Assembly (NCBI RefSeq): GCF_000313915.1
Contig: NZ_AMYT01000017.1
Coordinates: forward strand, 62,001-126,000
Direction: 5' to 3'
Length of the DNA: 64,000 nucleotides
DNA from: Catellicoccus marimammalium M35/04/3
Lineage (GTDB): Bacteria > Bacillota > Bacilli > Lactobacillales > Catellicoccaceae
Shown: piece after piece, positions 21,083 to 30,062 of the stretch
Position numbering within the stretch: the stretch's first letter is position 1
Layout of the letters: each line of letters opens with the position of its first letter
Made by a program: the position numbers and the translations under genes
The notes under the pieces: generated by a model
Seen by the model: the letters and a program-made list of their open reading frames with translations, nothing else
What the model was told of the DNA's origin: nothing
Database searches by the model: none

Positions 21083-21979
21083 TTATTCATTAATTAAATC
21101 ATAAAAAGTTTGTTCATCTATAATATCTATATCTTGCCCATTTAATTTTAAATTTTCTGCTTTCTTTTGTTTTACTGATTTTCCATCTTTAATAGACTTA
21201 TTATAGTCATTATTTCCCAATATTAAATAATTTGTTTTCTTACAAACAGAATTATCTAAAATTCCACCTTTATTAACTACTAATTGACAAGCTTCTTTTC
21301 TAGTCATTGTTTCTAATTTCCCTGTAAAAACAATATGTTTATTAAAAAAGAAATTATCTTCATCTATATTTTCATTTTCTGGATGTATAGAAGTAAGATC
21401 TAATTTGGATTTAGATTTATAGCTTTTTTTCCATAAATCTTGAATCGTTAAATTTTTCTCTTTCATATCATTTTTAATCCTATCATATAGTTCCTTTGTT
21501 GATATACAATCATCCAAAGACCTATGTGTATTCTCATGTAAATTCAAATATTCTGTTAAAGTTGAAAGCTTATAATTTCTTAACTCTGGATACAGCTTTC
21601 TAGAAAATTGTATTGTATCAATATATTTATTGTTCACTTCTTCTTTAAAGTTTTGAGATAAAAATCGTATATCAAATGAAGTATGATGTCCTACAATAAT
21701 ATCAGTGCCTATAAAGTTTAACACTTCACTCTCTATTTCATATATTTTAGGCATATTTACCAACATATTATTATCAATGCCTGTTAAGTTAATTATGAAA
21801 TCATCCAAAGTAATTTCAGGGTCAACTAATTGTGAATATGTATCAATAATTTGGTTATTTTCAACTTTTAAGATGCTAACCTCAATTATATTATCTAAAT
21901 AAGGAGATAATCCAGTGGTTTCTACATCTAATACACAATAGCTATCCACTATTTCTCTAACATAATTTGTTTTGTTCAT
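21083..21979 (-). CDS. DEDDh 3'-5' exonuclease with C-terminal BRCT domain
   Basis: This 298-residue protein joins a DnaQ-type exonuclease to a BRCT domain. Exonuclease motifs: Asp18 and Glu20 in VLDVETTGL, Asp103 in HTSFDIRFL, and His152 and Asp157 in HRSLDDC, giving a complete DEDDh set. The BRCT domain (about 211-298) has FNKHIVFTGKLETMTRKEA and LVVNKGG, like the BRCT of LigA. Such proteins trim DNA ends or nascent strands. It is markedly AT-rich compared with the neighbouring housekeeping genes. It lies 24 bases after the GIY-YIG/DUF2075 gene on the same strand, so it is the last gene of a three-gene unit that looks like an anti-phage or DNA-processing module. Confidence 0.88.
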   Translation of the reverse strand: MNKTNYVREIVDSYCVLDVETTGLSPYLDNIIEVSILKVENNQIIDTYSQLVDPEITLDDFIINLTGIDNNMLVNMPKIYEIESEVLNFIGTDIIVGHHTSFDIRFLSQNFKEEVNNKYIDTIQFSRKLYPELRNYKLSTLTEYLNLHENTHRSLDDCISTKELYDRIKNDMKEKNLTIQDLWKKSYKSKSKLDLTSIHPENENIDEDNFFFNKHIVFTGKLETMTRKEACQLVVNKGGILDNSVCKKTNYLILGNNDYNKSIKDGKSVKQKKAENLKLNGQDIDIIDEQTFYDLINE

Positions 21980-22003
21980 AATTAAAATACCTTCTTATAT
22001 AAT

Positions 22004-23650
22004 TTAATGAGATGCTATATCAAATGCTTTAGAAAAATATTCTCTCAATCCTGGATTTACACAGTAGATATAACATCCTTTAATCCCTCTACTTAGTAAA
22101 ACTTTATAAATTTTAATAATATACTCTTTTAAAGAAGCTTCATAATCCTTCAAAGAAATTTCGGTAGCCTTCAATTTACCTTTTTTATCTTTATAATTAT
22201 CTTTATATATTACAAAGTGACCATCAATATAATCTATTTCTTTTCCGAAAATTACCCCAACGTAATTAAGATCATATCCTTGAACTGTATGTATACAACC
22301 AACTTCATTAATAGAATTTTCACTATTAATCCAGTCTTCATCCTTTTTATTCCATATTAATTTGGTATTTCCAATCACAATATCATAGATATCCTTCTCT
22401 ATAGCTTCCTTATAAGTTAATTCTTTAGTTTTCCAATCCCATGAATAACCTGCGACTATCCTACATAGTCCATACTCATCATCTAATTTTTTAATACTAT
22501 TAATCATATTATCTAAATTTGTAAATAATTTTAGATCATAGTCTTTGATAGAATATTGATTTAAACGGTATAAATTATTATCTTTAAATAGTTCATTAAT
22601 AAAATTGATATACTCATCTCCTGCTATAACTCTCATTTGAGTATCTAATTTGTAGATATTATCTTTAGTCATAATTTTTCTAAATTGAGAGCTTCTTACA
22701 TCAGATGGTAATACAGATTGTCCTCTATCATAAAAAAATATTGAATATTTCGAATTATTTAAAATCCAATCTAATTCTGTTCCATTTTCATCCTTAATTT
22801 TCTTATTATTGTTGTCAAAAGATTTATAATTTGTCAGTCCAAATCTACGTTTTAGCCTATGTGCCTCATCAACAATTAAAATATCATAATCTTTTTTAAA
22901 GGTTTCCGTTGGAGATACAACCATAGATTTTTTTAATCCATAAATTTGTCCAAATACCTCTTTATAAGTTTTTCTCAATGATTTTACTGGAACGACAAGA
23001 GCTATATTAACATCAATATTTTTTTCTTTAAATATATCCGTTAATTGCTTAACCAAATATACAGCTAAAACACTTTTCCCTGTTCCTGCGCCTCCCTCGA
23101 TAATAAAATTTTTATGATTACTATTATGATCATTTAAAATTTTGTTGATTATAGATTTAACAATAGAATTTTGCTGATTAGTAAAAGTTTTGTATGGAGA
23201 ATATTTGAATAAATCTGTATTCTTAATTTCTTCTAAAGTATGGTTAACTAATTTTTTTTCCATTAATTGTTTCCATAAATTTTCAAAAGAATCTAAATAC
23301 ATATCTTTTTGATAATATTTATGATTTTTACTTTGACCACCGTTTCTATTTTGTAACTTATATCTACCATCTGCGGAAATATATTCAATTAATAAAGCTT
23401 CTAAATCTAGGATTGCAGATTTGTTAAACTTTTCATTAGAAATGATATTTACTCGATTTAATTTTGTATATCGTTCTTTTGTAGACAAATGCTGATTCAT
23501 ACGCATATTTACATCATTTGTCTCTCCTATATACATTTCATTTTTACCATGTATCATATATACAACTGGCCATTCATTAATGCTATCATTATTTTCTATT
23601 TCATTTTTTAAATTTTTATCAAAATCATATGTATCTATTTTATATTCCAT
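22004..23650 (-). CDS. GIY-YIG nuclease fused to DUF2075 (Schlafen group 3-like) helicase
   Basis: A two-part protein of 548 residues. The N-terminal ~100 residues form a GIY-YIG nuclease-like domain (PVVYMIHG, MYIGETND, then an Arg-rich turn and a Glu at about 84 that can bind metal). From about residue 150 a superfamily 1-like NTPase of the DUF2075 type follows. It has Walker A EGGAGTGKSV (about 185-194), Walker B DILIVDEAHRLKRR (about 256-269) and a late HTVQGYDLNYVGV motif. Start chosen: ATG at 23648-23650 with AAGGA six bases upstream. AT-rich. It lies 33 bases after the EVE-like gene and 24 bases before the exonuclease-BRCT gene, suggesting one operon. The substrate is not known. Confidence 0.85.
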   Translation of the reverse strand: MEYKIDTYDFDKNLKNEIENNDSINEWPVVYMIHGKNEMYIGETNDVNMRMNQHLSTKERYTKLNRVNIISNEKFNKSAILDLEALLIEYISADGRYKLQNRNGGQSKNHKYYQKDMYLDSFENLWKQLMEKKLVNHTLEEIKNTDLFKYSPYKTFTNQQNSIVKSIINKILNDHNSNHKNFIIEGGAGTGKSVLAVYLVKQLTDIFKEKNIDVNIALVVPVKSLRKTYKEVFGQIYGLKKSMVVSPTETFKKDYDILIVDEAHRLKRRFGLTNYKSFDNNNKKIKDENGTELDWILNNSKYSIFFYDRGQSVLPSDVRSSQFRKIMTKDNIYKLDTQMRVIAGDEYINFINELFKDNNLYRLNQYSIKDYDLKLFTNLDNMINSIKKLDDEYGLCRIVAGYSWDWKTKELTYKEAIEKDIYDIVIGNTKLIWNKKDEDWINSENSINEVGCIHTVQGYDLNYVGVIFGKEIDYIDGHFVIYKDNYKDKKGKLKATEISLKDYEASLKEYIIKIYKVLLSRGIKGCYIYCVNPGLREYFSKAFDIASH

Positions 23651-23683
23651 ATATAATCCTTCCATCATTTGTATGTTTTATTT

Positions 23684-24121
23684 TTAACTTATAATATTCT
23701 TTGTTCTACGAATCAAATAATCTCCCCATTTTAGTTGAGGCTCTACAGAATTTTTATAAACTTTACGAACTCCTTGTATATTTCCTCGTAAACCTTTTTC
23801 TTTTAATTCTGAATAAGAAATACCACCTTTTTCCAAAAGATTATATACCAATTTTAATCGCACAAAGTTTTGATTTTGATTTTGTCTTTTTGTTGGGTCA
23901 ATCCAATACTTCGAATCATCAATTGAAAATTCAAAAGGAATATTAATCTCTGTTACCTCTGTTAAAAATGCAATTTTTTGATAAGGTTCTCCCAAATAGA
24001 TATATATATAATCACCTACTTCAAAATTTCCTCGTTGTGTCCAGTCAATTTCTTTATTTTCTAAAAATGCGCTACAAACGTCATAATATTTTGTATTCGC
24101 AGGGATAACATACATACTCAT
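23684..24121 (-). CDS. EVE/PUA-like domain protein
   Basis: A 145-residue protein that looks like an EVE (PUA-fold) domain: MYVIPANTKYYDVCSAF, DWTQRGNFEVGDYIYIYLGEPYQKIAFLTEV, then FVRLKLV. EVE domains read modified bases in DNA or RNA and are often found in type IV restriction and toxin contexts. The C-terminal part (about 95-145) resembles a short winged segment (LRGNIQGVRKVY). It is the first gene of the three-gene unit with the GIY-YIG/DUF2075 helicase and DEDDh-BRCT exonuclease. The domain call is from pattern recognition; the aromatic cage was not verified. Confidence 0.65.
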   Translation of the reverse strand: MSMYVIPANTKYYDVCSAFLENKEIDWTQRGNFEVGDYIYIYLGEPYQKIAFLTEVTEINIPFEFSIDDSKYWIDPTKRQNQNQNFVRLKLVYNLLEKGGISYSELKEKGLRGNIQGVRKVYKNSVEPQLKWGDYLIRRTKNIIS

Positions 24122-24198
24122 ATTTCTTTTCCTCCATTATTCCTATTCATTTTTAAGCATACCATAGATTATTTTATAAAAAAATATGGATTTAAAAT

Positions 24199-24231
24199 AA
24201 AAAAGATGAGAATTTTCATTCTCATCTCTCT
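24199..24231 (-). terminator. Terminator after the immunity-like gene
   Basis: The minus-strand hairpin GATGAGAAT/ATTCTCATC is followed by a T-run, between 24243 and the EVE-like gene. Confidence 0.85.
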
Positions 24232-24242
24232 TATTTCATTTC

Positions 24243-24518
24243 TTAAATAATCGTTGCCCATCCTCGATAGGTACGATCAATTTTTTCAATCAATTGAATG
24301 CAATTGGCGACATTTTCTGTTAATTCTGAATAATGATTCAATGCATACTTAGCACAAGTATAGCCAATTCTTGTACAAATAATTTGATAGGATTCGCCTT
24401 TTTCAATCGATTGATACGCATCCAATAATAATTGTGCAAATTCAGGACTTGTCTTCACTACATCGTTATACGCTAAATGAATTTGCTGCAACAATTGTTG
24501 CTCTTCTTTTTTTGACAT
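24243..24518 (-). CDS. Putative bacteriocin-immunity-like helical protein
   Basis: A 91-residue (99 with an alternative start at 24542), all-helical, soluble protein. It shows LLQQIHLAYNDVV, a run ending in FAQLLLDAYQSIEKGES and a later helix LTENVANCIQLIEKI. Size and helix pattern resemble enterocin A-type immunity proteins (four-helix bundles that protect against class IIa bacteriocins), but no diagnostic motif proves it. It follows a broken membrane gene and another immunity-like gene on the same strand. No bacteriocin precursor was found nearby. Confidence 0.5.
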   Translation of the reverse strand: MSKKEEQQLLQQIHLAYNDVVKTSPEFAQLLLDAYQSIEKGESYQIICTRIGYTCAKYALNHYSELTENVANCIQLIEKIDRTYRGWATII

Positions 24519-24546
24519 CCAACCACTCTCTTTTTCTTTCATTCAC

Positions 24547-24792
24547 TTATTTTTTCTTACTATGTTTACCTTTATAATTCGCACTTCCATCTAGATCTTC
24601 GCCAAATAATGCAGCTATACGATAAATCAAAGATTCACCAAAACCATCCATAAAAACAATATATAAGGCAATGATATAAATCGCATGCTCTTTTATCTAA
24701 GAGACCCAAGATCCAGGAAGGATAGTTTCTAAGACAAAGAAAGCAAAAATACAGACTAAAATGGAACGAGTAATAAATTTATCAATATTCAT
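24547..24792 (-). pseudogene. Small membrane protein gene interrupted by an in-frame TAG
   Basis: Read from the ATG at 24790-24792 (with a GAGGG box upstream), the frame gives 31 codons of a hydrophobic protein (MNIDKFITRSILVCIFAFF...), then TAG at 24697-24699. It continues in the same frame for 49 more codons to TAA at 24547-24549 (HAIYIIALYIVFMDGFGESLIYR...). The whole would be an 81-residue protein with two membrane helices and a basic tail. Simple explanation: a nonsense mutation. It lies between two immunity-like genes and may once have been part of the same bacteriocin-related unit. The family is not recognised. Confidence 0.7.
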
Positions 24793-24867
24793 TGTAACCC
24801 TCACTCTTTTTCTTTTAATTCCATTTTACTTCTATATTTTTGATTTGTCTTACTTTCTCTCTTCTTT

Positions 24868-25146
24868 TTAGTTAGGGTAACCATAGCGAATATTTGACAT
24901 TTTTCTCAATTCTTCGACTTTTTCTTCCTGTTCTTTTGTCAATAGAATTTTATTTTTCAACAAGACACTTGCCATTTCAATATTCATCGCGCTTAATGCA
25001 AAAGGAATCGAAGTCCCCCAATCTAACTCTCTAATGTATTTCGCAAAGAATTCTTTTAAAATAGGGTCTTCTGTCGATTGATATAACTCAATCAATAATT
25101 TCATTGCGACCTTTTTTCGTTCTTGTCCCCCAGCATACCACTTCAT
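24868..25146 (-). CDS. Class IIa bacteriocin immunity protein
   Basis: A 92-residue cytoplasmic protein starting MKWYAGGQERKKVAMKLL and ending with a SxIRYGY-type tail (MSNIRYGYPN). With the internal SIPFALSAMNIEMASVL segment, it follows the pattern of pediocin/sakacin-type immunity proteins (PF08951). These bind the mannose-PTS-bacteriocin complex and block pore formation. Start chosen: ATG at 25144-25146 with AGAGGCG upstream, rather than the upstream extension. No bacteriocin structural gene is seen next to it, so it is an orphan immunity gene. Confidence 0.75.
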   Translation of the reverse strand: MKWYAGGQERKKVAMKLLIELYQSTEDPILKEFFAKYIRELDWGTSIPFALSAMNIEMASVLLKNKILLTKEQEEKVEELRKMSNIRYGYPN

Positions 25147-25235
25147 ACTACGCCTCTTTTCTAGAATCTTTCTTCTTTTATTATCATAAATATACCATAA
25201 ATTAATAAAAAATAAAGATAAAAACGTTTTCCAAC

Positions 25236-25265
25236 AAAAAAGACGATGAAAATTCATCGTCTTGT
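25236..25265 (-). terminator. Terminator after the 25272 membrane protein gene
   Basis: The minus-strand hairpin GACGATGAA/TTCATCGTC is followed by TTTTTT. Confidence 0.85.
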
Positions 25266-25271
25266 TCTGTA

Positions 25272-26612
25272 TTAATCTAATATACTATACTTTTCACCAA
25301 GTAAAGGTTTTACTTCATCCATAACTACTTGTAAAGATTTATAGATTTTACCATAAAATTCTGCATCAAAATACTGTGTATTTGAATCACTGAAGTTTTG
25401 GGCGATTGCGCGCATATCTGCTCCTGTTTTAGAAAGAGCATTCATTACATTGACAACATCTAGTTTATTTGAAGTTTGAATTAGTGCTGTATATTTTTCT
25501 CCATTATAATCAAAGTAAGTGACAATAGAATCTGAAGAATCTCCATCATCAAACATGAAAGTTTCATTTTCTGATTCAAAAGTAACATCACTTAAATAAA
25601 CATTATTTCTAAACGTTACACAAGGTGATCCTGCAACATTTCCATCATCTGTTTTGACAAATAAGTAGCCGACAGATACGTCTTCACTTAGAGAACGAAG
25701 GCAGTATGTAGAATTTCCTCGCTTGATTTTTGTGTATTTCTTCAAATCTTTTTTCGCTTGTGCTGCTTGTTCTTTATATACTTTTTTGCGCTCTTCTTTC
25801 CCTTTTTCCAAGTATTTTTGGGCTTCATCAATTGAAATACTTTGATTTTCTAAGACTTTTGCCATTTCTGTATTTTCTTGCATTTTATTATAAGTATCTT
25901 CTGCATCTTCTGTGGATATCGGTTCTTCTCCTGACCCACCACTTGTAGTATAATGAATGCTTACATTATCGCTAGAAGCCATATTTTGTAAAACTTCTAA
26001 CATATCGATATCACTATCTTCTAAATTTTCATTAGATAGGACAAAATATTGTCCATTTCCATCATGAGTATTATCATAATTCATCATCGCATCTGAATTG
26101 GTATTAAAATCATACGTATTATCATCTGTCTCTACTGTAGCATCCGTTAATAAAGAGCCACTACCAATTTCATAGCGTACAAAATTATCCGCTGATTCAA
26201 AAATATAGTTTCCATCTTTTTTCTCTACAGATAATGTAGAGCGCACTAATGTATTATGATTGACTTCTTGGTCAATATATAATCTATTATCTACTAATGA
26301 AACTTTGGCACTAGAAAGAACTTTTTTCATTTCTTCACGATTCGAAGGTGCTACGATAGAGCCGGAGTTATCTTTTGTTGATTGTGTGCGAGAGGCATTA
26401 AATTGTAAAATCATACCAATCATACCAATAAAGATAATTACACATAAAATAGGTAAAATCATACCTACGATACTTTTTTTATTTTCTGTTTTCTTTTGTT
26501 TGGGAGTAAAAAACGAAGAACTTCCTTTTTTTGGTGGTTCTTTTGTTCCTCCATCTTCTAGTTTTTCTAGTTCATTTAATAATTCATTTTTCTGTTGATT
26601 GAATTCTGACAT
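25272..26612 (-). CDS. Single-pass membrane protein of unknown function
   Basis: About 446 residues. A charged cytoplasmic N-terminus (1-45, rich in Glu/Lys) is followed by one strong membrane helix (about 50-70, GMILPILCVIIFIGMIGMIL) and a large extracellular part. That part has many Asp/Asn/Ser and a coiled-coil-like acidic/basic helix around 240-290. No family is recognised. Start: the ATG at 26610-26612 fits the GGAG six bases upstream; ATGs at 26615 and 26624 are alternatives. It follows the 26656-28176 gene by ~43 bases on the same strand, and the two probably form an operon. Both have a short N-terminus, a membrane anchor and a large soluble part. Confidence 0.7.
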   Translation of the reverse strand: MSEFNQQKNELLNELEKLEDGGTKEPPKKGSSSFFTPKQKKTENKKSIVGMILPILCVIIFIGMIGMILQFNASRTQSTKDNSGSIVAPSNREEMKKVLSSAKVSLVDNRLYIDQEVNHNTLVRSTLSVEKKDGNYIFESADNFVRYEIGSGSLLTDATVETDDNTYDFNTNSDAMMNYDNTHDGNGQYFVLSNENLEDSDIDMLEVLQNMASSDNVSIHYTTSGGSGEEPISTEDAEDTYNKMQENTEMAKVLENQSISIDEAQKYLEKGKEERKKVYKEQAAQAKKDLKKYTKIKRGNSTYCLRSLSEDVSVGYLFVKTDDGNVAGSPCVTFRNNVYLSDVTFESENETFMFDDGDSSDSIVTYFDYNGEKYTALIQTSNKLDVVNVMNALSKTGADMRAIAQNFSDSNTQYFDAEFYGKIYKSLQVVMDEVKPLLGEKYSILD

Positions 26613-26655
26613 CATGTTCTCCATTTATGTTTTTATCCAACCATTATTACTTTTT

Positions 26656-28176
26656 CTATTCTTTTTTATCTTTAGGATTGATATAAATCGTTTGATCTCG
26701 ACCGATTTCTGAAGAGCCCTCTTCTTGTGGACTATCTTTAAATAATTGAATTGGCTCATAAGTAATATAAATAAATTCTTTACTTGAATCTTTTTCTTTT
26801 TTCCAAATAAATTCTTTGGAATTCAATTCATTTTTCTTACAAAATTCTTCAATAGCCATACGTTCTTTAACGCTTAAGTGATTTAAAGAAGTACTTCCCT
26901 CATAATTGCGATACATAAAATATCCAGAAACACTAACCACGACAAGAACTGCAATAGAAGAAGCAATGGTAATCCATAAACGTTGAGTTTTTTTCTTCTG
27001 TTGGGCTTCAAATACCATTCTTTGTTCTGTTAATTCTTTCATTCGTTGTGGTGCGTCTTTATATTCCCCACACCAAGCATATTGAGAATGTAATGTGGTG
27101 AAGTACTCAATAGAAGGAGTCTCTTCTTCTTGCATTTTCACTGAGCGATTATAAATCTCTTCTCGTTCTTGTTGTAAACGAGAAAAAATCTCTGAATTTA
27201 ATTCCTCTTTATAAGGAGTTAATTCATGAATAATTTGGTCATAATTCATATTTTTTCGAGCTTCTACCGACTGATAAACCACAATTGCTTCATATTTTTT
27301 CTGTGCTCGTTGCATTAATTGATTGAATAATTCATAAATCGTATGACCTTCATCCTCTAAGCGACTTCCACGTTGGAAATTATTATCTTTTTTTAACATG
27401 TGTCCGCATAAGAACATCATTTCTGGAGAATGAATTTCTAAATTTGCTAAACTACGACCCAAATAAACTAAAGATTGATCTTCTCCAGCAATCAACAATT
27501 CTTCAAAATATTGACTCGCTGTTACATAATCCTCATCTTCCAATAGTTGATAACTACGTTTTAATTTTCCATTTTCTAAATGATTCGTAATATCATAGTA
27601 CGCATTTTGGAATTTTTGATATTCCTCTGTTTGTTTTTCATTTTGTACTACTTTTGCCCAAGCTTTAGAATCCAATTGATTATTCATTGTACTTGTTGCT
27701 TGTTTTTTACGTTGCGTTGTAGGTTGAACTGTAGTTGGTTCCACTTTTTGTTCTACTGGAGTAGCTGCAGAAGTTGGAACAGGTGACTGTGGATTATGAC
27801 CAAACATTTGTGACATTCGCATCATATAATTTTGATCTTGTTCCATAATTTCTTTATTCGTTTCATCGATTGCACTCTTCAATACAATCATATCCCAAAT
27901 GAACCAAAAGATGTATAAAACAAAAATCAAGAAGCGAATAGGTGTATTTGTCATTAGATTCGTTACATAAATACTAGTATCATTTATTGCATCCAATCGA
28001 TTAGCAATAATTAATAACCAAGCCATATACCAAGATATAGAACCAAAAATAAGTCCACATACTAAATGAATGACTGCATGAGCAATACGGTTTAAATAAA
28101 ACCATCCTGCCCCAAAATTGAAAAGTAAAATTTCCAATAAATAGGCTATCCCTGCACTTTTTTGTTTATTAATCAT
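26656..28176 (-). CDS. Membrane protein with TM2-like N-terminus
   Basis: About 506 residues. The N-terminus (1-110) has three or four membrane helices and resembles a TM2-type domain (KSAGIAYLLEILLFNFGAGWFYLNR). A long cytoplasmic region follows (about 120-400) with Pro/Thr/Gln-rich linker and helical segments (SYQLLEDEDYVTASQYFEELL), suggestive of TPR-like helices. Another membrane helix lies at about 415-435, with a short outer tail. Start: ATG at 28174-28176 with a strong AAGGAGG. It is transcribed with the 25272 gene. Function unknown; placement between immunity-like genes and a DUF262 protein makes a defence or envelope role possible, but this is inference. Confidence 0.65.
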   Translation of the reverse strand: MINKQKSAGIAYLLEILLFNFGAGWFYLNRIAHAVIHLVCGLIFGSISWYMAWLLIIANRLDAINDTSIYVTNLMTNTPIRFLIFVLYIFWFIWDMIVLKSAIDETNKEIMEQDQNYMMRMSQMFGHNPQSPVPTSAATPVEQKVEPTTVQPTTQRKKQATSTMNNQLDSKAWAKVVQNEKQTEEYQKFQNAYYDITNHLENGKLKRSYQLLEDEDYVTASQYFEELLIAGEDQSLVYLGRSLANLEIHSPEMMFLCGHMLKKDNNFQRGSRLEDEGHTIYELFNQLMQRAQKKYEAIVVYQSVEARKNMNYDQIIHELTPYKEELNSEIFSRLQQEREEIYNRSVKMQEEETPSIEYFTTLHSQYAWCGEYKDAPQRMKELTEQRMVFEAQQKKKTQRLWITIASSIAVLVVVSVSGYFMYRNYEGSTSLNHLSVKERMAIEEFCKKNELNSKEFIWKKEKDSSKEFIYITYEPIQLFKDSPQEEGSSEIGRDQTIYINPKDKKE

Positions 28177-28265
28177 AAGACCTCCTTGATAAGATAACAA
28201 AATTTTTCATATTTTTATCATATCATTGATTTAACATTTTTTTAATATTTGGAAAGGTTTTCAAA

Positions 28266-28300
28266 ATAAAAAAGATGATGAAAACCCATCATCTTTTTTA
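28266..28300 (-). terminator. Terminator after the DUF262/DUF1524 gene
   Basis: The hairpin GATGATG/CATCATC has A and T arms, adjacent to the stop at 28302. Confidence 0.85.
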
Positions 28301-28301
28301 T

Positions 28302-30062
28302 TTATATATCTGTATAAACATTACATAGAGAATTTAAGTATTTGATAATATCTACAGCTAAAGATTTTGTTCTTCTTTCAATAGCTTTTTTATCCCATAT
28401 ATCATTTTCTAAACACAATTTTTGATTTTCAATAATGCTACTTTCTAAATATTTACTTTTTTTTATGCTAAAATCACTATTCTTAATAGATGCATTAATA
28501 GAATTCAATAATAACGTACCATTACCTATATACTTATAATATCTTTCATGTTCTTCAACAGTAAACATCTTACTCCATTCACTATCACTACTAATAGTTT
28601 GAGGTAATATATGTTCATAATGAATGTTTTTGGTATCTTCTTTAATAACCGTTTCTTTATTATATTTATGATTATAAGTTTCTCTTAATAAAAATTTTAT
28701 TTTATGATTTTGCCTACGTACCTCAAAATTTTCAATATTATTTTTTAATAAATTTAGAATAGGAAATTCTATTTTTATATTTTCTAATATTTCTAATGTA
28801 TTGATTTTATCTGTATATATCTTATGAGCTAAGTTAGCAAATGATTTTTCAATTTTATTAGCCTTTTCAGAACAAAAATAAAATTTACTTATAGTTAGAG
28901 CTAAAATAGATTTTTGAACTTTGATGATATCTTCTAGTAAATATTGAGATGGATGCATAAACATTGCTAGCAATATAGGAAAATGTTGTCGAATATGAAA
29001 TAAATCAATTGCACGAGAATATTTAATAAATTTTTCTATTTCATAAGTATTAGTATATTTTTTATTGTTATACATTGTATCTGGAATACATATATATCGA
29101 TAATTAATAGATCCTTCATCCATCAACTTCAATAACTCTTTCATTTTTTGAACATCTTTCTTTGGGAATATACTATATAATTTATTCAACAAATTATCCT
29201 TTGATACTTTCCCTAACAAAATAGTTGCAAATGTAGTAAGAAATTGATTGTAATTAATACTATCCAAAGAAACTTCTATATTTTCCCAAAGTTCTTTTAT
29301 TGGCTCTACATCTGTTGTAGAAATAATATCATTCTTCAAAACAAAAAAATTTTCCAACTGTTTTCCAGTATTATTCAATGTTTCAAACATAGCCATTGCT
29401 AAACTATCATTTTCTGTTATTATTGTTATCAATTGAGTTTTAGTAAGGATATCATTAAAAAGAGAAATGATAAATTTTTTCTTACTATTATCTTCCAAAG
29501 TATTAAAGTTAGAATCTTTTAAATAATCATCGATAAGTTTTTCTAATAAATGATAGTTTTTTTCAATTGACTGTACAGTGTTTTTAGAACCTGAATCTAT
29601 ACTGTCGATATCTATAGTATAATTAGGATCTTCGATGATAGAATACAAAAATGATTCAGATTCTTTATGATTTGAATCAAAAAGAATTTTCAATTTATCA
29701 TTATTTCCTTCCAATTCACTTCCTGTTTTCTTTATATATGTTTCTACGATTTCTTTTCCTAATTTTGTAAACCCTTCTTTTTTAGCAATATTAGCTATTG
29801 CTCCGATAAATAATATGGTGGTAATTGTCCGTTGTTGTCCATCAAAAATAGATAAATTATCATTTTCTTTTGACAAGGTAAAAAAATTCAACATATGTAT
29901 TTCCACATTTGAATTATTCAATATAATTAGATCTTCAAATAATCGCTTTACCTGCTTCTCTGTCCATTCATAAGGACGTTGAGAATAAGGAATGAATAAT
30001 GAACCATTTTCTATTTGCAAATAACTTTTTAATGTTTCTTCATGAGCTTCTATCTTTGACAT
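28302..30062 (-). CDS. DUF262/DUF1524 protein (GmrSD-like restriction family)
   Basis: A 586-residue protein joining an N-terminal DUF262 domain (IPYSQRPYEWTEKQVKRL; IFDGQQRTITTILF at about 72-85, the DGQQR nucleotide-binding loop) and a C-terminal DUF1524 HNH-like nuclease domain (HYEHILPQTI; NGTLLLNSINASIKN). This is the architecture of GmrS-GmrD fusions, type IV enzymes that cut modified phage DNA, and of related anti-phage proteins. Start: ATG at 30060-30062 preceded by GAGGAG. AT-rich. It stands alone, with no partner gene on the same strand nearby. The exact substrate (glucosylated hydroxymethylcytosine or other modification) cannot be told. Confidence 0.85.
   Translation of the reverse strand: MSKIEAHEETLKSYLQIENGSLFIPYSQRPYEWTEKQVKRLFEDLIILNNSNVEIHMLNFFTLSKENDNLSIFDGQQRTITTILFIGAIANIAKKEGFTKLGKEIVETYIKKTGSELEGNNDKLKILFDSNHKESESFLYSIIEDPNYTIDIDSIDSGSKNTVQSIEKNYHLLEKLIDDYLKDSNFNTLEDNSKKKFIISLFNDILTKTQLITIITENDSLAMAMFETLNNTGKQLENFFVLKNDIISTTDVEPIKELWENIEVSLDSINYNQFLTTFATILLGKVSKDNLLNKLYSIFPKKDVQKMKELLKLMDEGSINYRYICIPDTMYNNKKYTNTYEIEKFIKYSRAIDLFHIRQHFPILLAMFMHPSQYLLEDIIKVQKSILALTISKFYFCSEKANKIEKSFANLAHKIYTDKINTLEILENIKIEFPILNLLKNNIENFEVRRQNHKIKFLLRETYNHKYNKETVIKEDTKNIHYEHILPQTISSDSEWSKMFTVEEHERYYKYIGNGTLLLNSINASIKNSDFSIKKSKYLESSIIENQKLCLENDIWDKKAIERRTKSLAVDIIKYLNSLCNVYTDI

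Noticed and set aside
24697-24699. The in-frame TAG as a recoded (pyrrolysine or readthrough) codon
   Set aside because: No pyrrolysine genes or readthrough signals seen; a nonsense mutation is simpler.
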